A stretch of DNA of 64,000 nucleotides from Thalassolituus sp. UBA1087. Its GTDB lineage: Bacteria > Pseudomonadota > Gammaproteobacteria > Pseudomonadales > Oceanobacteraceae. The notes beneath the pieces are model-generated. The model saw only the letters and a program-made list of their open reading frames with translations, was not told where the DNA came from and did no database searches. Each line of letters begins with the position of its first letter. The stretch's first letter is position 1. Shown here one piece after another: positions 9,306 to 18,027 of the stretch. The stretch covers positions 88,631-152,630 of the forward strand of contig DCCG01000009.1 in the NCBI GenBank assembly GCA_002314145.1, in the 5' to 3' direction. The translations under genes and the position numbers were made by a program.

Positions 9306-9599
9306 ATGACAGACACAATTACCATCGATTGCGGCCAACGTCTGAGTATTGATCAGGCGGAAGCATTATTCAGCGAAGCAGAAAAATCGGTACATCACGG
9401 TGGTGAAATAACACTGGATGCTTCCGCCGTACAGTTCTGTGATACCGCCGGGTTGCAACTGCTGCTGTCGCTGCAGATTACACTGGAAAAAACCGGCCAC
9501 CGTATTCACTGGCACAGCCTATCCGATGCGGTACGTGAAACCGCCGGCTATCTTGGTTTAAGCCGTGCCTTACATATTACTGATAATACCGAGCATTAA
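9306..9599 (+). CDS. STAS-domain protein leading the Che2-type operon
   Basis: 97 residues forming a single STAS domain. The phosphorylation loop reads CDTAGLQ, so the target would be Thr47 rather than the commoner Ser. STAS proteins act as anti-sigma antagonists or as phosphorylated scaffolds. Here it opens an operon with cheY, cheA, cheW, a receptor, cheR, cheD and cheB, as seen in several proteobacterial F7-like clusters, suggesting that it is an accessory of this chemosensory system. The kinase/phosphatase that would act on it is not obvious; HsbR further downstream is a candidate. Confidence 0.8.
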   Translation: MTDTITIDCGQRLSIDQAEALFSEAEKSVHHGGEITLDASAVQFCDTAGLQLLLSLQITLEKTGHRIHWHSLSDAVRETAGYLGLSRALHITDNTEH

Positions 9600-9620
9600 T
9601 AAGCAACAGGAGTGACTGAT

Positions 9621-9983
9621 ATGGCAAGCATTTTAGCTGTTGATGATTCTGCATCCATGCGTCAGATGGTGTCTTTTACCTTACGGGGCGCCGGCCATGA
9701 TGTTCAGGAAGCATCGGATGGCGTGGAAGCACTTAAGTTGGCAAGCCAGAAAAAATACGATCTGGTTCTGTCCGACGTCAATATGCCAAATATGAATGGA
9801 ATTGAACTGGTTAAGGAATTACGCGCACTGGCCGATTATAAGTTTGTACCTGTACTGATGCTGACCACCGAATCAGCCGGTGATATGAAAACACAGGGCA
9901 AGCAGGCGGGTGCCACTGGCTGGATTGTTAAACCTTTTAATCCGGACCAGTTACTGGGAACCATAAAGCGCGTACTGGGGTAA
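9621..9983 (+). CDS. cheY: CheY-like single-domain response regulator (Che2 cluster)
   Basis: 120 residues, receiver only. Acidic pair VDDS at 8-9, phospho-acceptor Asp52 in SDVNMP, Thr in the LTTES region and Lys in VKPF. ATG 9621 is chosen over GTG 9612 because CAGGAG (9607-9612) is 8 nt upstream. It differs clearly from the second CheY at 32.8 kb, and sits 4 nt before the first cheA, so it is the probable output of that kinase. Confidence 0.92.
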   Translation: MASILAVDDSASMRQMVSFTLRGAGHDVQEASDGVEALKLASQKKYDLVLSDVNMPNMNGIELVKELRALADYKFVPVLMLTTESAGDMKTQGKQAGATGWIVKPFNPDQLLGTIKRVLG

Positions 9984-9987
9984 TGCT

Positions 9988-12124
9988 ATGAGCATCGATC
10001 TTTCACAATTTCATCAGGTTTTTTTCGAAGAAAGTTTCGAAGGACTGGATGTCATGGAAAGTCAGCTCCTTGAGCTGATTCCGGAAGAGGTTGATGCCGA
10101 AACCGTCAACACCATATTCCGTGCTGCGCATTCTATATAAAGGCGGTGCCGGCACCTTTGGTTTTATGCAGGTATCGAATTTTACCCATGTAGTGGAAAC
10201 CTTACTGGATGAAATCCGCTCTGAAACCCGGCAGATGACAACGCGTTATGTCGACCTTTTCCTGCAATCGGTCGACTGTCTGCGAGCTATGCTGACCAGT
10301 TTACAGAGCGGAGAAGAACCGGATTCTGAACGGGCAGCCGGGTTGAAAAGCGAATTCGAAGCCATCCTTAAAGGTGATAGCACAGAAACACAATCTGATG
10401 CGGCAGAGGCGGACGTCAGTGGCGTAACGGCGGCGACCGGCTGGCGGATTACTTTTGTACCGGCGGAAGATATTCTGCAGACCGGTAATGATCCGTTTCG
10501 CATGTTCCGTGAATTACAGGAACTGGTGGGTGACGATAATCTGGACGTTTATCCACAAATACAGCGCGTGCCTGAACTCAGCAGCCTGACACCGGAGCTC
10601 TGTTATTTAAGCTGGGTTCTGGAAGTAACCTGCGACGTGGATAAAGCATCGGTTGAAAGTGTGTTCGAATGGGTAGCCGATGAATGCGAGATCAGTATCG
10701 AACCATTGAGTACTTCGGCATTAGCTGAATCCGTTGATGAGCCTGCTGTGGCGGGGCCGGCAGATTCAGAAAAAGATTCAGACAGTCAGTCTGAACAGAA
10801 CAATGAAGATACTCTGGCGGTACCGCAACAGGTACCACAGCAGGTGACAGAAGCCGTGAACGCGGCGAATGCCACTACCGCTGCGGTTGCTAATAAAGCC
10901 CGTAAAACACAGCAGAAATCCTCAGAACCATCCTCCATCCGGGTCTCGATCGATAAAGTCGACAGCCTGATTAATATGGTCGGTGAGCTGGTCATTACTC
11001 AATCCATGCTCGGTCAGTTAGGCCAGGACTTTGACATGGGACGCCTGGCCCGTTTACAGGAAGGCTTATCACAGCTTGAGCAGAATACCCGTGAGCTGCA
11101 GGAAAGTGTGATGAAAATCCGCATGATGCCGATCAGCTTTGCTTTCAGCCGTTTTCCGCGGCTGGTACGCGATCTTGGCAGTCAGCTGGATAAAAAAGTT
11201 AACCTGGTGATGCTGGGAGAAAATACAGAGCTTGATAAAACTGTGATGGAAAAAATCGGAGATCCGCTGGTTCACCTGGTACGGAACTCTATGGATCACG
11301 GTCTGGAAACCACCGAAAAACGTCGTGCAGCAGGCAAATCAGAGCAGGGGACGATTACCTTAAATGCCTATCACCAGGGTGGCAATATCGTCATTGAAGT
11401 GAAAGACGATGGTGCAGGTCTGAACGAAGAACGAATTCTGGCCAAAGCGCGCAGTAATAAACTGGTCGCTGACAATGTTGAACTGAGCAAAGAAGAAATA
11501 CATCAGCTGATATTTATGCCCGGCTTCTCGACCGCCGATGTGGTCAGCGATATTTCCGGACGTGGCGTTGGCATGGATGTGGTCCGCCGTAATATTAATG
11601 AGCTGAATGGCACGATTGAGGTGACATCAAGCCGTGGTGAAGGGTCAACTTTTACAATCCGGCTGCCTCTGACGCTGGCGATTCTCGACGGCCAGCTCGT
11701 CAAAGTGAAAGATGAAACCTATATTTTCCCTCTCGTGTCGATTGTGGAATCCATACAGTTGCAGAAACTGTCTCTCAATCATATCACCGGCAGTCAGTAC
11801 GTCATGAAATTACGCGATGAGTACATTCCCATCGTACGCCTGGATGAACTGTTTGGTCTGCGCCGGCATGATGAAGAATTGGATAATCCTATGCTGGTCG
11901 TGGTGGAAGGTGATACGGAAAAGATTGGCATCGTGGTGGACGATCTGCTGGGCCAGCAACAGGTTGTTATCAAAAGCCTGGAACAGAACTATCAACGGGT
12001 TAACGGCATTTCGGGAGCGACTATTCTGGGCGATGGTACGGTTGCCCTGATTATTGATATTTCCAATATCGGCAAGAATATCGATTCCGTGAAAAAAATA
12101 ACATCTTCGGATCAGGCAGCGTAG
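9988..12124 (+). pseudogene. cheA: CheA histidine kinase of the Che2 cluster, interrupted by a one-base frameshift
   Basis: ATG 9988 opens an HPt domain that runs 50 codons to AAHSI (His48 is the phospho-acceptor) and then hits TAA 10138-10140. Reading on with one base skipped restores the conserved KGGAGTFGF and continues without interruption to 12124: P2-like domain, dimerisation helices (SIDKVDSLINMVGELV), catalytic domain with HLVRNSMDHG, DDGAG and GRGVGMDVV, and the CheW-like receptor-coupling domain. Everything but the single extra base in TCTATATAAAGG looks functional, so this is a recent mutation, an assembly error or (less likely) recoding. As written the kinase would lack a fused HPt. 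A complete second cheA is at 34.0 kb. Confidence 0.9.
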
Positions 12125-12133
12125 GGTGAATTC

Positions 12134-12640
12134 ATGAATTCAGCAGAATCCGTCAGTGAGTCGGTCAACAGTCATGAACAACAGTATCTGACGTTTATGA
12201 TGGCCGATGAAGAATACGGTGTGGATATTCTGGCCGTTCAGGAAATACGTGGTTGGGAAGAAGCTACCATGATTCCTAACGCACCTGAGTATATCCGTGG
12301 CGTGATTAATCTGCGCGGCACCATTGTTCCTATTATGGACCTGAGAATCCGCTTTGGTCTTAAGCAGGTGGAATACAGTCCGGTGACGGTGGTGATCATA
12401 CTGAAAGTAGAAAACACCAACGGAGAACGGGTAATGGGTATTGTTGTTGATGCCGTATCCGATGTGTACACCATCTCAGATGAATCGACCCGCCGGCCAC
12501 CGGAACTAACGGAAGATAAAAACTCAGGCTTTATCAAAGGCCTGGTCAATGTCAATGAAAAGATGGTCATTCTTCTTGATGTTAACGAGCTTCTCAGTAT
12601 TCCGGGAAGCCTTAGAAATGTTGGCCACATAACAGAATAA
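12134..12640 (+). CDS. cheW: CheW coupling protein (Che2 cluster)
   Basis: 168 residues, a single CheW domain: QQYLTFMMADEEYGVDI at the N-terminus, the NLRGTIVPIMDLR core and the VDAVSDVY strand. It couples CheA to receptors. It starts 9 nt after cheA. It is distinct from the second cheW at 39.9 kb, as expected when two arrays with separate components coexist. Confidence 0.94.
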   Translation: MNSAESVSESVNSHEQQYLTFMMADEEYGVDILAVQEIRGWEEATMIPNAPEYIRGVINLRGTIVPIMDLRIRFGLKQVEYSPVTVVIILKVENTNGERVMGIVVDAVSDVYTISDESTRRPPELTEDKNSGFIKGLVNVNEKMVILLDVNELLSIPGSLRNVGHITE

Positions 12641-12684
12641 ATATCACTGCATTCGGCAGAGAGACTGCAGGAGAGGAGAAGGTA

Positions 12685-15033
12685 ATGAGCATTTTTAACG
12701 GTTTTCTGGGTTCAGGCCGGAGTCAGCGCGAAAAAGAACTGGAATCGGTTATGACCGCACTCGATCTGAGCATGGCGCGTATCGAGTTTTCCATGGACGG
12801 TATTATTCTGGATGCCAATGAGAATTTCCTCAGTGTCATGGGGTATCGGCTGGATGAAGTTCAGGGCAAGCATCACCGTATGTTTGTGGATGCTGCTTAT
12901 CGAGAAAGTGAAGAGTACAGCGATTTCTGGAATATCCTTAACCGTGGTAAGTTCCATCAGGCTGAGTATCAGCGTATTGGTAAAGGTGGCAAAGAAATCT
13001 GGATTCAGGCTTCTTATAATCCCATTCTGGATGAGCAGGGAAAACCTTATAAAGTCGTTAAGTTTGCCACAGATATAACTGATCGTGTTATGCGTGATCG
13101 TACTAACCAGGTCAATGCCGACGCCGCTGGTGCGCTTAAAGTATGTCAGGCCAATGTTATGTTGGCTGATAACGACATGAATATCGTCTATCTGAATGAC
13201 AGTCTGAAAGAGATGCTGACTGACCGGGAAGCTTCCCTGAAGGAGGCGCTGCCATCGTTCAAGGTTAAAGATCTTATCGGTACTAACGTTGATACCTTTC
13301 ATAAAAAACCAGAACATCAACGTAAGATGATTTCCTCTCTGACAGACCCATACAATACCATTCTGGATGTTGCCGGGCTGAAATTTTCATTGACTGCCAC
13401 GCCCTGGGTTAATGCTTCAGGTGAGCGCATTGGTACTATTGTTGAGTGGGTTGATAAAACCGATGAAATGGCGCGCATCGCGGCTGAACGTGAAGAAGCC
13501 AATGCCAATGCCAGGGTTAAGCAGGCGCTGGACGTTGTAGAAACTAATGCCATGATCGCCGATAACGATTGCAATATTATTTATATGAACGAAGCCGTCA
13601 CCAGTATGATGCGTGATGCTGAGTCTGACCTCAGAACTGATATTCCGGGTTTTGATGCTTCTTCTCTGTTGGGTAAGAATATTGATACATTCCATAAAAA
13701 CCCGGCCCATCAGCGTTCAATGTTAAGTGCTTTGAGTACAACTTATAACACCGAAATTAATGTTGGTGGACGAACCTTTGCACTGACTGCGAACCCTATC
13801 TTTAATGACAGCAATGAGCGTATAGGGACTATTGTTGAATGGAAAGATCGTACACAGGAAGTATCGGCCGAACGGGAGATTGATCAGATCGTCGACGCTG
13901 CTGCTGCCGGTGACCTCTCCCGACGGATTGAAACAAAAGGTAAAGATGGATTTTTCCTTAAACTGGCCGACGGACTTAACCGCCTGTTAACTATCTCCGA
14001 CAGTGTCGTCAGCGATACCATCCGGGTGTTCGATGCCCTGGCTCATGGTAATCTGACGCGCAAAATCGATGACGATTATCAGGGTGCGTTCGATAAGCTG
14101 AAGCAGGATGCCAACGCAACCGTTGATCGCCTGACAGAAATTATTACCAAAATACGCGAAGCTGCTTCCACGGTGTCCACCGGAGCCAGCGAAATAGCCC
14201 AGGGTAATGCTGATCTGAGTAAACGTACGGAATCACAGGCCTCCAGCCTGGAAGAAACGGCCTCCAGTATGGAGGAAATGACCAGTGCGGTGAAACAAAC
14301 CAGTGAAAATTCAGTGCATGCCAATGAGCTTGCATCATCGGCCAAGCAAAAAGCGGAAACCGGTGGCGAAGTCGTGAGTAAAGCCGTGGTGGCCATGGAT
14401 GAAATTAACGACGCCAGTAAGAAAATCGCTGACATTATTGGTGTGATTGATGAAATCGCCTTCCAGACCAATCTGCTCGCTCTGAATGCGGCGGTCGAAG
14501 CAGCCCGGGCGGGAGAGCAGGGGCGCGGTTTTGCCGTGGTGGCTGGTGAAGTCCGTAATCTGGCTCAGCGCTCGGCCGGAGCGGCGCGTGAGATTAAAGA
14601 TCTGATCCGCGACAGTGTCGATAAAGTTGAGGCCGGTACCTCGCTGGTTAATGAATCCGGTAAAACACTGGGTGAAATTATTGACTCAGTCGATCGCGTA
14701 TCGGCCATGATTCAGGAAATCAGTACAGCCGCCAGAGAGCAGTCGTCTGGTATTGAGCAGGTCAACAGCGCGGTGGCTCAAATGGATGAAATGACTCAGC
14801 AGAATGCCGCATTGGTGGAAGAAGCTTCCGCTGCCGGCGAAGCTATGGCTGAGCAGGCACAATCCATGATGCAGATGATGGAGTTCTTCAGTATCAATGA
14901 AGGACAGCGCGCTGCAGCACCGGTCGGTATGGCAAGTACCGCTGCTCCGGCGCCAGCCCCGGCGATGACCCATGGACAAAAGAACAGCGGCATCTCGGTC
15001 AGTTCTGACGACGATGATTGGGCAGAGTTCTGA
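12685..15033 (+). CDS. Soluble chemoreceptor with three PAS domains (Aer2/McpB-like)
   Basis: 782 residues with no membrane segment. PAS1 (about 25-130, GYRLDEVQGKHHRMFV type) is followed by two near-duplicate PAS domains (about 153-265 and 284-396, each with an LxGxNxDTFHKxPxHQR motif), two HAMP-like segments from 399, and a methyl-accepting signalling domain whose hairpin tip is near 589-624 (IAFQTNLLALNAAVEAARAG). The C-terminus ends DDDWAEF, matching the W-x-x-F pentapeptide that recruits CheR/CheD in P. aeruginosa Aer2/McpB. The gene lies between cheW and cheR, as Aer2 does. PAS cofactors (haem, flavin or small ligand) cannot be read from sequence. Confidence 0.9.
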   Translation: MSIFNGFLGSGRSQREKELESVMTALDLSMARIEFSMDGIILDANENFLSVMGYRLDEVQGKHHRMFVDAAYRESEEYSDFWNILNRGKFHQAEYQRIGKGGKEIWIQASYNPILDEQGKPYKVVKFATDITDRVMRDRTNQVNADAAGALKVCQANVMLADNDMNIVYLNDSLKEMLTDREASLKEALPSFKVKDLIGTNVDTFHKKPEHQRKMISSLTDPYNTILDVAGLKFSLTATPWVNASGERIGTIVEWVDKTDEMARIAAEREEANANARVKQALDVVETNAMIADNDCNIIYMNEAVTSMMRDAESDLRTDIPGFDASSLLGKNIDTFHKNPAHQRSMLSALSTTYNTEINVGGRTFALTANPIFNDSNERIGTIVEWKDRTQEVSAEREIDQIVDAAAAGDLSRRIETKGKDGFFLKLADGLNRLLTISDSVVSDTIRVFDALAHGNLTRKIDDDYQGAFDKLKQDANATVDRLTEIITKIREAASTVSTGASEIAQGNADLSKRTESQASSLEETASSMEEMTSAVKQTSENSVHANELASSAKQKAETGGEVVSKAVVAMDEINDASKKIADIIGVIDEIAFQTNLLALNAAVEAARAGEQGRGFAVVAGEVRNLAQRSAGAAREIKDLIRDSVDKVEAGTSLVNESGKTLGEIIDSVDRVSAMIQEISTAAREQSSGIEQVNSAVAQMDEMTQQNAALVEEASAAGEAMAEQAQSMMQMMEFFSINEGQRAAAPVGMASTAAPAPAPAMTHGQKNSGISVSSDDDDWAEF

Positions 15034-15051
15034 CAGGATCCTGCCTGACTT

Positions 15052-15894
15052 ATGAGTTCTTTTGCCGAAAAGGAAGAACGTGAATTCCTGATGACGGATA
15101 AGGACTTCGACCAGATTTCTAAAATGGCCGGAGACCTGACAGGCATTGTGCTTGCCGAGCATAAGCGCAGTATGGTGTATTCCCGTATTGCTCGGCGGGT
15201 ACGGGCGCTTGGTTTTTCGTCATTCCGGGAATATCTGACCTATCTGGATGCTAATCTGGATAAAGAGTCGACGGATTTTATTAATTCGCTGACGACGAAC
15301 CTCACGTCTTTTTTCCGTGAATCACATCACTTCCGCTACCTCAAAGACGAACTACTACCGGCGCTGCGCTTTGCCCGCCGGGAGAGTAAGAAAATCCGTA
15401 TCTGGTCAGCGGGCTCCTCCACCGGAATGGAAGCCTATTCCATTGCCATAACCATACGGGAAGCCGGCTTTCCATCCGACTGGGATATCAAAATACTGGC
15501 GACCGACCTTGATTCCAATGTATTGGACACCGGCCGCGCAGGTATTTATTCCATGAGCAATTCCGATGGACTGGAGCCGGCGGTTCTCAAAAAGTTTTTC
15601 CGGCAGAGTAAAGATGGCCGTTCAATTCAGGTAAAAGATGAGCTGAAAAACATGGTGCATTTCAAACGCCTGAATCTGCTCGAAGGATGGCCGATGAAAG
15701 GGCCGTTTGACATTGTTTTCTGTCGTAACGTGGTTATTTATTTTAATAAAGATACCCAGCGGGTTCTGTTCGAACGCATAGCTAATATTATGCCTGATGG
15801 TGCTCATCTGATGATAGGACACTCAGAAAACCTGTCAGGCATCAGCGGCCGTTTTGAATCCCTGGGTCAGACAATATACCGGAAGGTACGATGA
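15052..15894 (+). CDS. cheR: CheR chemoreceptor methyltransferase
   Basis: 280 residues with the N-terminal helical domain and SAM-binding domain: WSAGSSTGMEAYSIAI is the family glycine motif and DIVFCRNVVIYF the conserved late motif. It methylates glutamates on the receptor helices. Start ATG 15052 lacks a good ribosome site; ATG 15091 is an alternative that would trim 13 residues. Its stop overlaps cheD by 4 nt (ATGA). Confidence 0.93.
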   Translation: MSSFAEKEEREFLMTDKDFDQISKMAGDLTGIVLAEHKRSMVYSRIARRVRALGFSSFREYLTYLDANLDKESTDFINSLTTNLTSFFRESHHFRYLKDELLPALRFARRESKKIRIWSAGSSTGMEAYSIAITIREAGFPSDWDIKILATDLDSNVLDTGRAGIYSMSNSDGLEPAVLKKFFRQSKDGRSIQVKDELKNMVHFKRLNLLEGWPMKGPFDIVFCRNVVIYFNKDTQRVLFERIANIMPDGAHLMIGHSENLSGISGRFESLGQTIYRKVR

Positions 15895-16544
15895 GTATTC
15901 ATGATGCACCACGGCCGGTTCAGCCACCGGTCAGCGCCGGCTTTGAACATGTTAACCGCTACTGGGATAACGTCCATAAAGTGTGGGCTGCCAAGATTTT
16001 GCCCGGCGAATTTTATGTTTCTACTCACGGTGAAATGATCGTCACGGTCCTGGGGTCCTGTATATCGGCCTGTGTGCGCGATCGTGTCCGGGGAATCGGC
16101 GGTATGAATCACTTTATGTTGCCGGAGCAGGGTGAACATTCATCCGATGTGTGGGGCAGTAACCCTACCACTCATGCCTCCCGCTACGGTAACTGGGCCA
16201 TGGAATATCTGATTAATGAGATCCTGAAGCGCGGAGGCCGGCGCGAGAACCTGGAAGTGAAGCTCTTCGGCGGAGGCCAGATGATTGCCTCCATGACGGA
16301 TATCGGTCAGCGCAATATTCTCTTTGCCTACAATTATCTCAGCAATGAAAAGCTGGAAATAGCAGCTTCCGATCTGGGCGATGAGTTTGCCCGTAAGGTT
16401 CTTTATTTCCCGGATACCGGATCTGCTAAGGTACGTCGTATCAAACAGCTGCAGAATGATACGATTATTCAGCGCGAAGTTGCATACCAGAAAGAAATGG
16501 CCAAACCCGCGGTATCTGATGCCGGCAGCATTGACCTGTTCTGA
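15891..16544 (+). CDS. cheD: CheD receptor glutamine deamidase
   Basis: 217 residues. The conserved GSCISACVRD block supplies the catalytic Cys and GGMNHFMLPE the His, with a FGGG motif further on. CheD deamidates receptor glutamines, and in P. aeruginosa the Che2 CheD docks on the tail of its receptor. A cheR-cheD-cheB run is typical of the F7 cluster. Starts inside the cheR stop codon. Confidence 0.93.
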   Translation: MSIHDAPRPVQPPVSAGFEHVNRYWDNVHKVWAAKILPGEFYVSTHGEMIVTVLGSCISACVRDRVRGIGGMNHFMLPEQGEHSSDVWGSNPTTHASRYGNWAMEYLINEILKRGGRRENLEVKLFGGGQMIASMTDIGQRNILFAYNYLSNEKLEIAASDLGDEFARKVLYFPDTGSAKVRRIKQLQNDTIIQREVAYQKEMAKPAVSDAGSIDLF

Positions 16545-16562
16545 ACTCTGGAGGTTAGCGAC

Positions 16563-17600
16563 ATGGAAAACAGGATTCGTCTGCTGATTGTCGACGACTC
16601 GATTCTGATCCGTAAAATGCTCAAAGAGGTATTTCAGTTTGCGGACGATATCGAGGTTGTGGGCATGGCGGCCGACCCATACATCGCCCGGGAAAAGATC
16701 AAACAGCTCAACCCGGACGTACTGACACTGGATGTTGAAATGCCCAAGATGAATGGTCTTCAGTTTTTGGGTAATCTGATGCGCCTGCGCCCCATGCCGG
16801 TGGTTATGGTCTCGACTCTGACCGAAGCCGGAGCGCCGGCAACACTGGATGCGCTGGAAATGGGAGCCGTCGATTATATCCCCAAACCAACGGCGCAGGA
16901 TGAAGCCAGCTTCCGTAAGTTCGCCGACCGCCTGATTGAGAAAGTGCGTATGGCGGCGTCTGCCAGAGTGCAGCCAATCACGGGTAAAAAGACGCTCAAC
17001 GTCAACCCTGTGCCTCAGCCCGACGTCGTATACTCCAGAATGATTGCGGTGGGTTCATCCACCGGCGGAACGGAGGCGATCCGTGAGTTGCTGAGCACAG
17101 TCCCTTCAACCTGTCCTGCGATCGTTATTACCCAACATATTCCGCCGGTATTCAGTGCATCACTGGCCACCCGGCTGGACCGTAACCTGGCCATGGAAGT
17201 CCGTGAGGCCTGTAACGGGCTGGAAGTCCGGCCCGGACGGGTGATTATTGCCCATGGTGATTTTCATCTGAAATTCCGCCGTGAAGGTCAGAAGCTGCTG
17301 TGCGTACTGGATGATTCTGAACGCATTAACCGCCATCGTCCGTCCGTTGAGGTCATGTTTGATTCGCTGGCGCAGGAGGTTGACAGTAAAAAGCTGGTGG
17401 CCGTGATGTTGACCGGTATGGGAACGGATGGTGCTCAGGCGATGAAACGTTTGCACGATGCGGGTGTCCCTGGATTAGCACAGGACGAGTCCAGTAGCGT
17501 AGTATGGGGAATGCCGAAAGCTGTGGTCGATCTCGGTGCCGCCGATCAGGTACTGCCACTCAGAAAAATGGCTGAAGCAATGCTGAAAGAAGCACGATAA
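16563..17600 (+). CDS. cheB: CheB methylesterase/response regulator (Che2 cluster)
   Basis: 345 residues: receiver with Asp57 (LDVEMPKMNG), linker, then the esterase domain with catalytic Ser in GSSTGGTEA, His in TQHIPP and Asp in TGMGTDGAQ. It demethylates or deamidates receptors in response to CheA. GGAGG precedes the start. The gap that follows (17601-17709) holds a hairpin TGCAGAA (17607-17613) / TTCTGCA (17621-17627) without a T run, so it may separate the operon from hsbA only partly. Confidence 0.94.
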   Translation: MENRIRLLIVDDSILIRKMLKEVFQFADDIEVVGMAADPYIAREKIKQLNPDVLTLDVEMPKMNGLQFLGNLMRLRPMPVVMVSTLTEAGAPATLDALEMGAVDYIPKPTAQDEASFRKFADRLIEKVRMAASARVQPITGKKTLNVNPVPQPDVVYSRMIAVGSSTGGTEAIRELLSTVPSTCPAIVITQHIPPVFSASLATRLDRNLAMEVREACNGLEVRPGRVIIAHGDFHLKFRREGQKLLCVLDDSERINRHRPSVEVMFDSLAQEVDSKKLVAVMLTGMGTDGAQAMKRLHDAGVPGLAQDESSSVVWGMPKAVVDLGAADQVLPLRKMAEAMLKEAR

Positions 17601-17709
17601 TCCGGTTGCAGAAATGACAATTCTGCACCATGTGCTAAAACTATAACAGTAACAGAAGTCAGGTCTGCCCCAGGCAGCTTTACTTACCGAAATCTATGGA
17701 GATCAATCG

Positions 17710-18015
17710 ATGGGTGTACAAGCATCACTCGCAGGCGATGGACGGGAATTAACCATCAAAGTGGACGGGCGTTTTGATTTCAGTGCTCATCAGGATTTCC
17801 GTGATGCCTATGAAAATACAGCAGCGGATGTCAAAAGCTTTGTTGTTGATCTGGGTAAAACCTCATACCTGGACAGTTCTGCGCTGGGCATGCTGTTGCT
17901 GCTGCGGGACTTCGCCGGTGGTGATAATGCCAATGTTCAGATCGTGAACTGCAATCAGGACGTACGTAAAATTCTGACGATTTCCAATTTCGAACAGCTT
18001 TTCCAGATTCATTAA
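17710..18015 (+). CDS. hsbA: HsbA-like anti-sigma factor antagonist (STAS)
   Basis: 101-residue STAS domain with the phosphorylation motif LDSSALG; Ser56 is at the same number as the phosphorylated serine of P. aeruginosa HsbA. There, HsbA binds the anti-sigma factor FlgM when unphosphorylated (freeing FliA) and a diguanylate cyclase when phosphorylated. The two genes that follow are hsbR and hptB, so the trio is intact. GGAG lies 8 nt before ATG 17710. Symbol given by module synteny plus motif. Confidence 0.85.
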   Translation: MGVQASLAGDGRELTIKVDGRFDFSAHQDFRDAYENTAADVKSFVVDLGKTSYLDSSALGMLLLLRDFAGGDNANVQIVNCNQDVRKILTISNFEQLFQIH

Positions 18016-18027
18016 GATCTGAATGCC

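Noticed and set aside
10130..10145. Programmed +1 frameshift in the first cheA, as in prfB
   Set aside because: There is no ribosome-site-like sequence a few nt upstream, and ATA cannot re-pair well on TAT, so a slip is unlikely. An indel is simpler.
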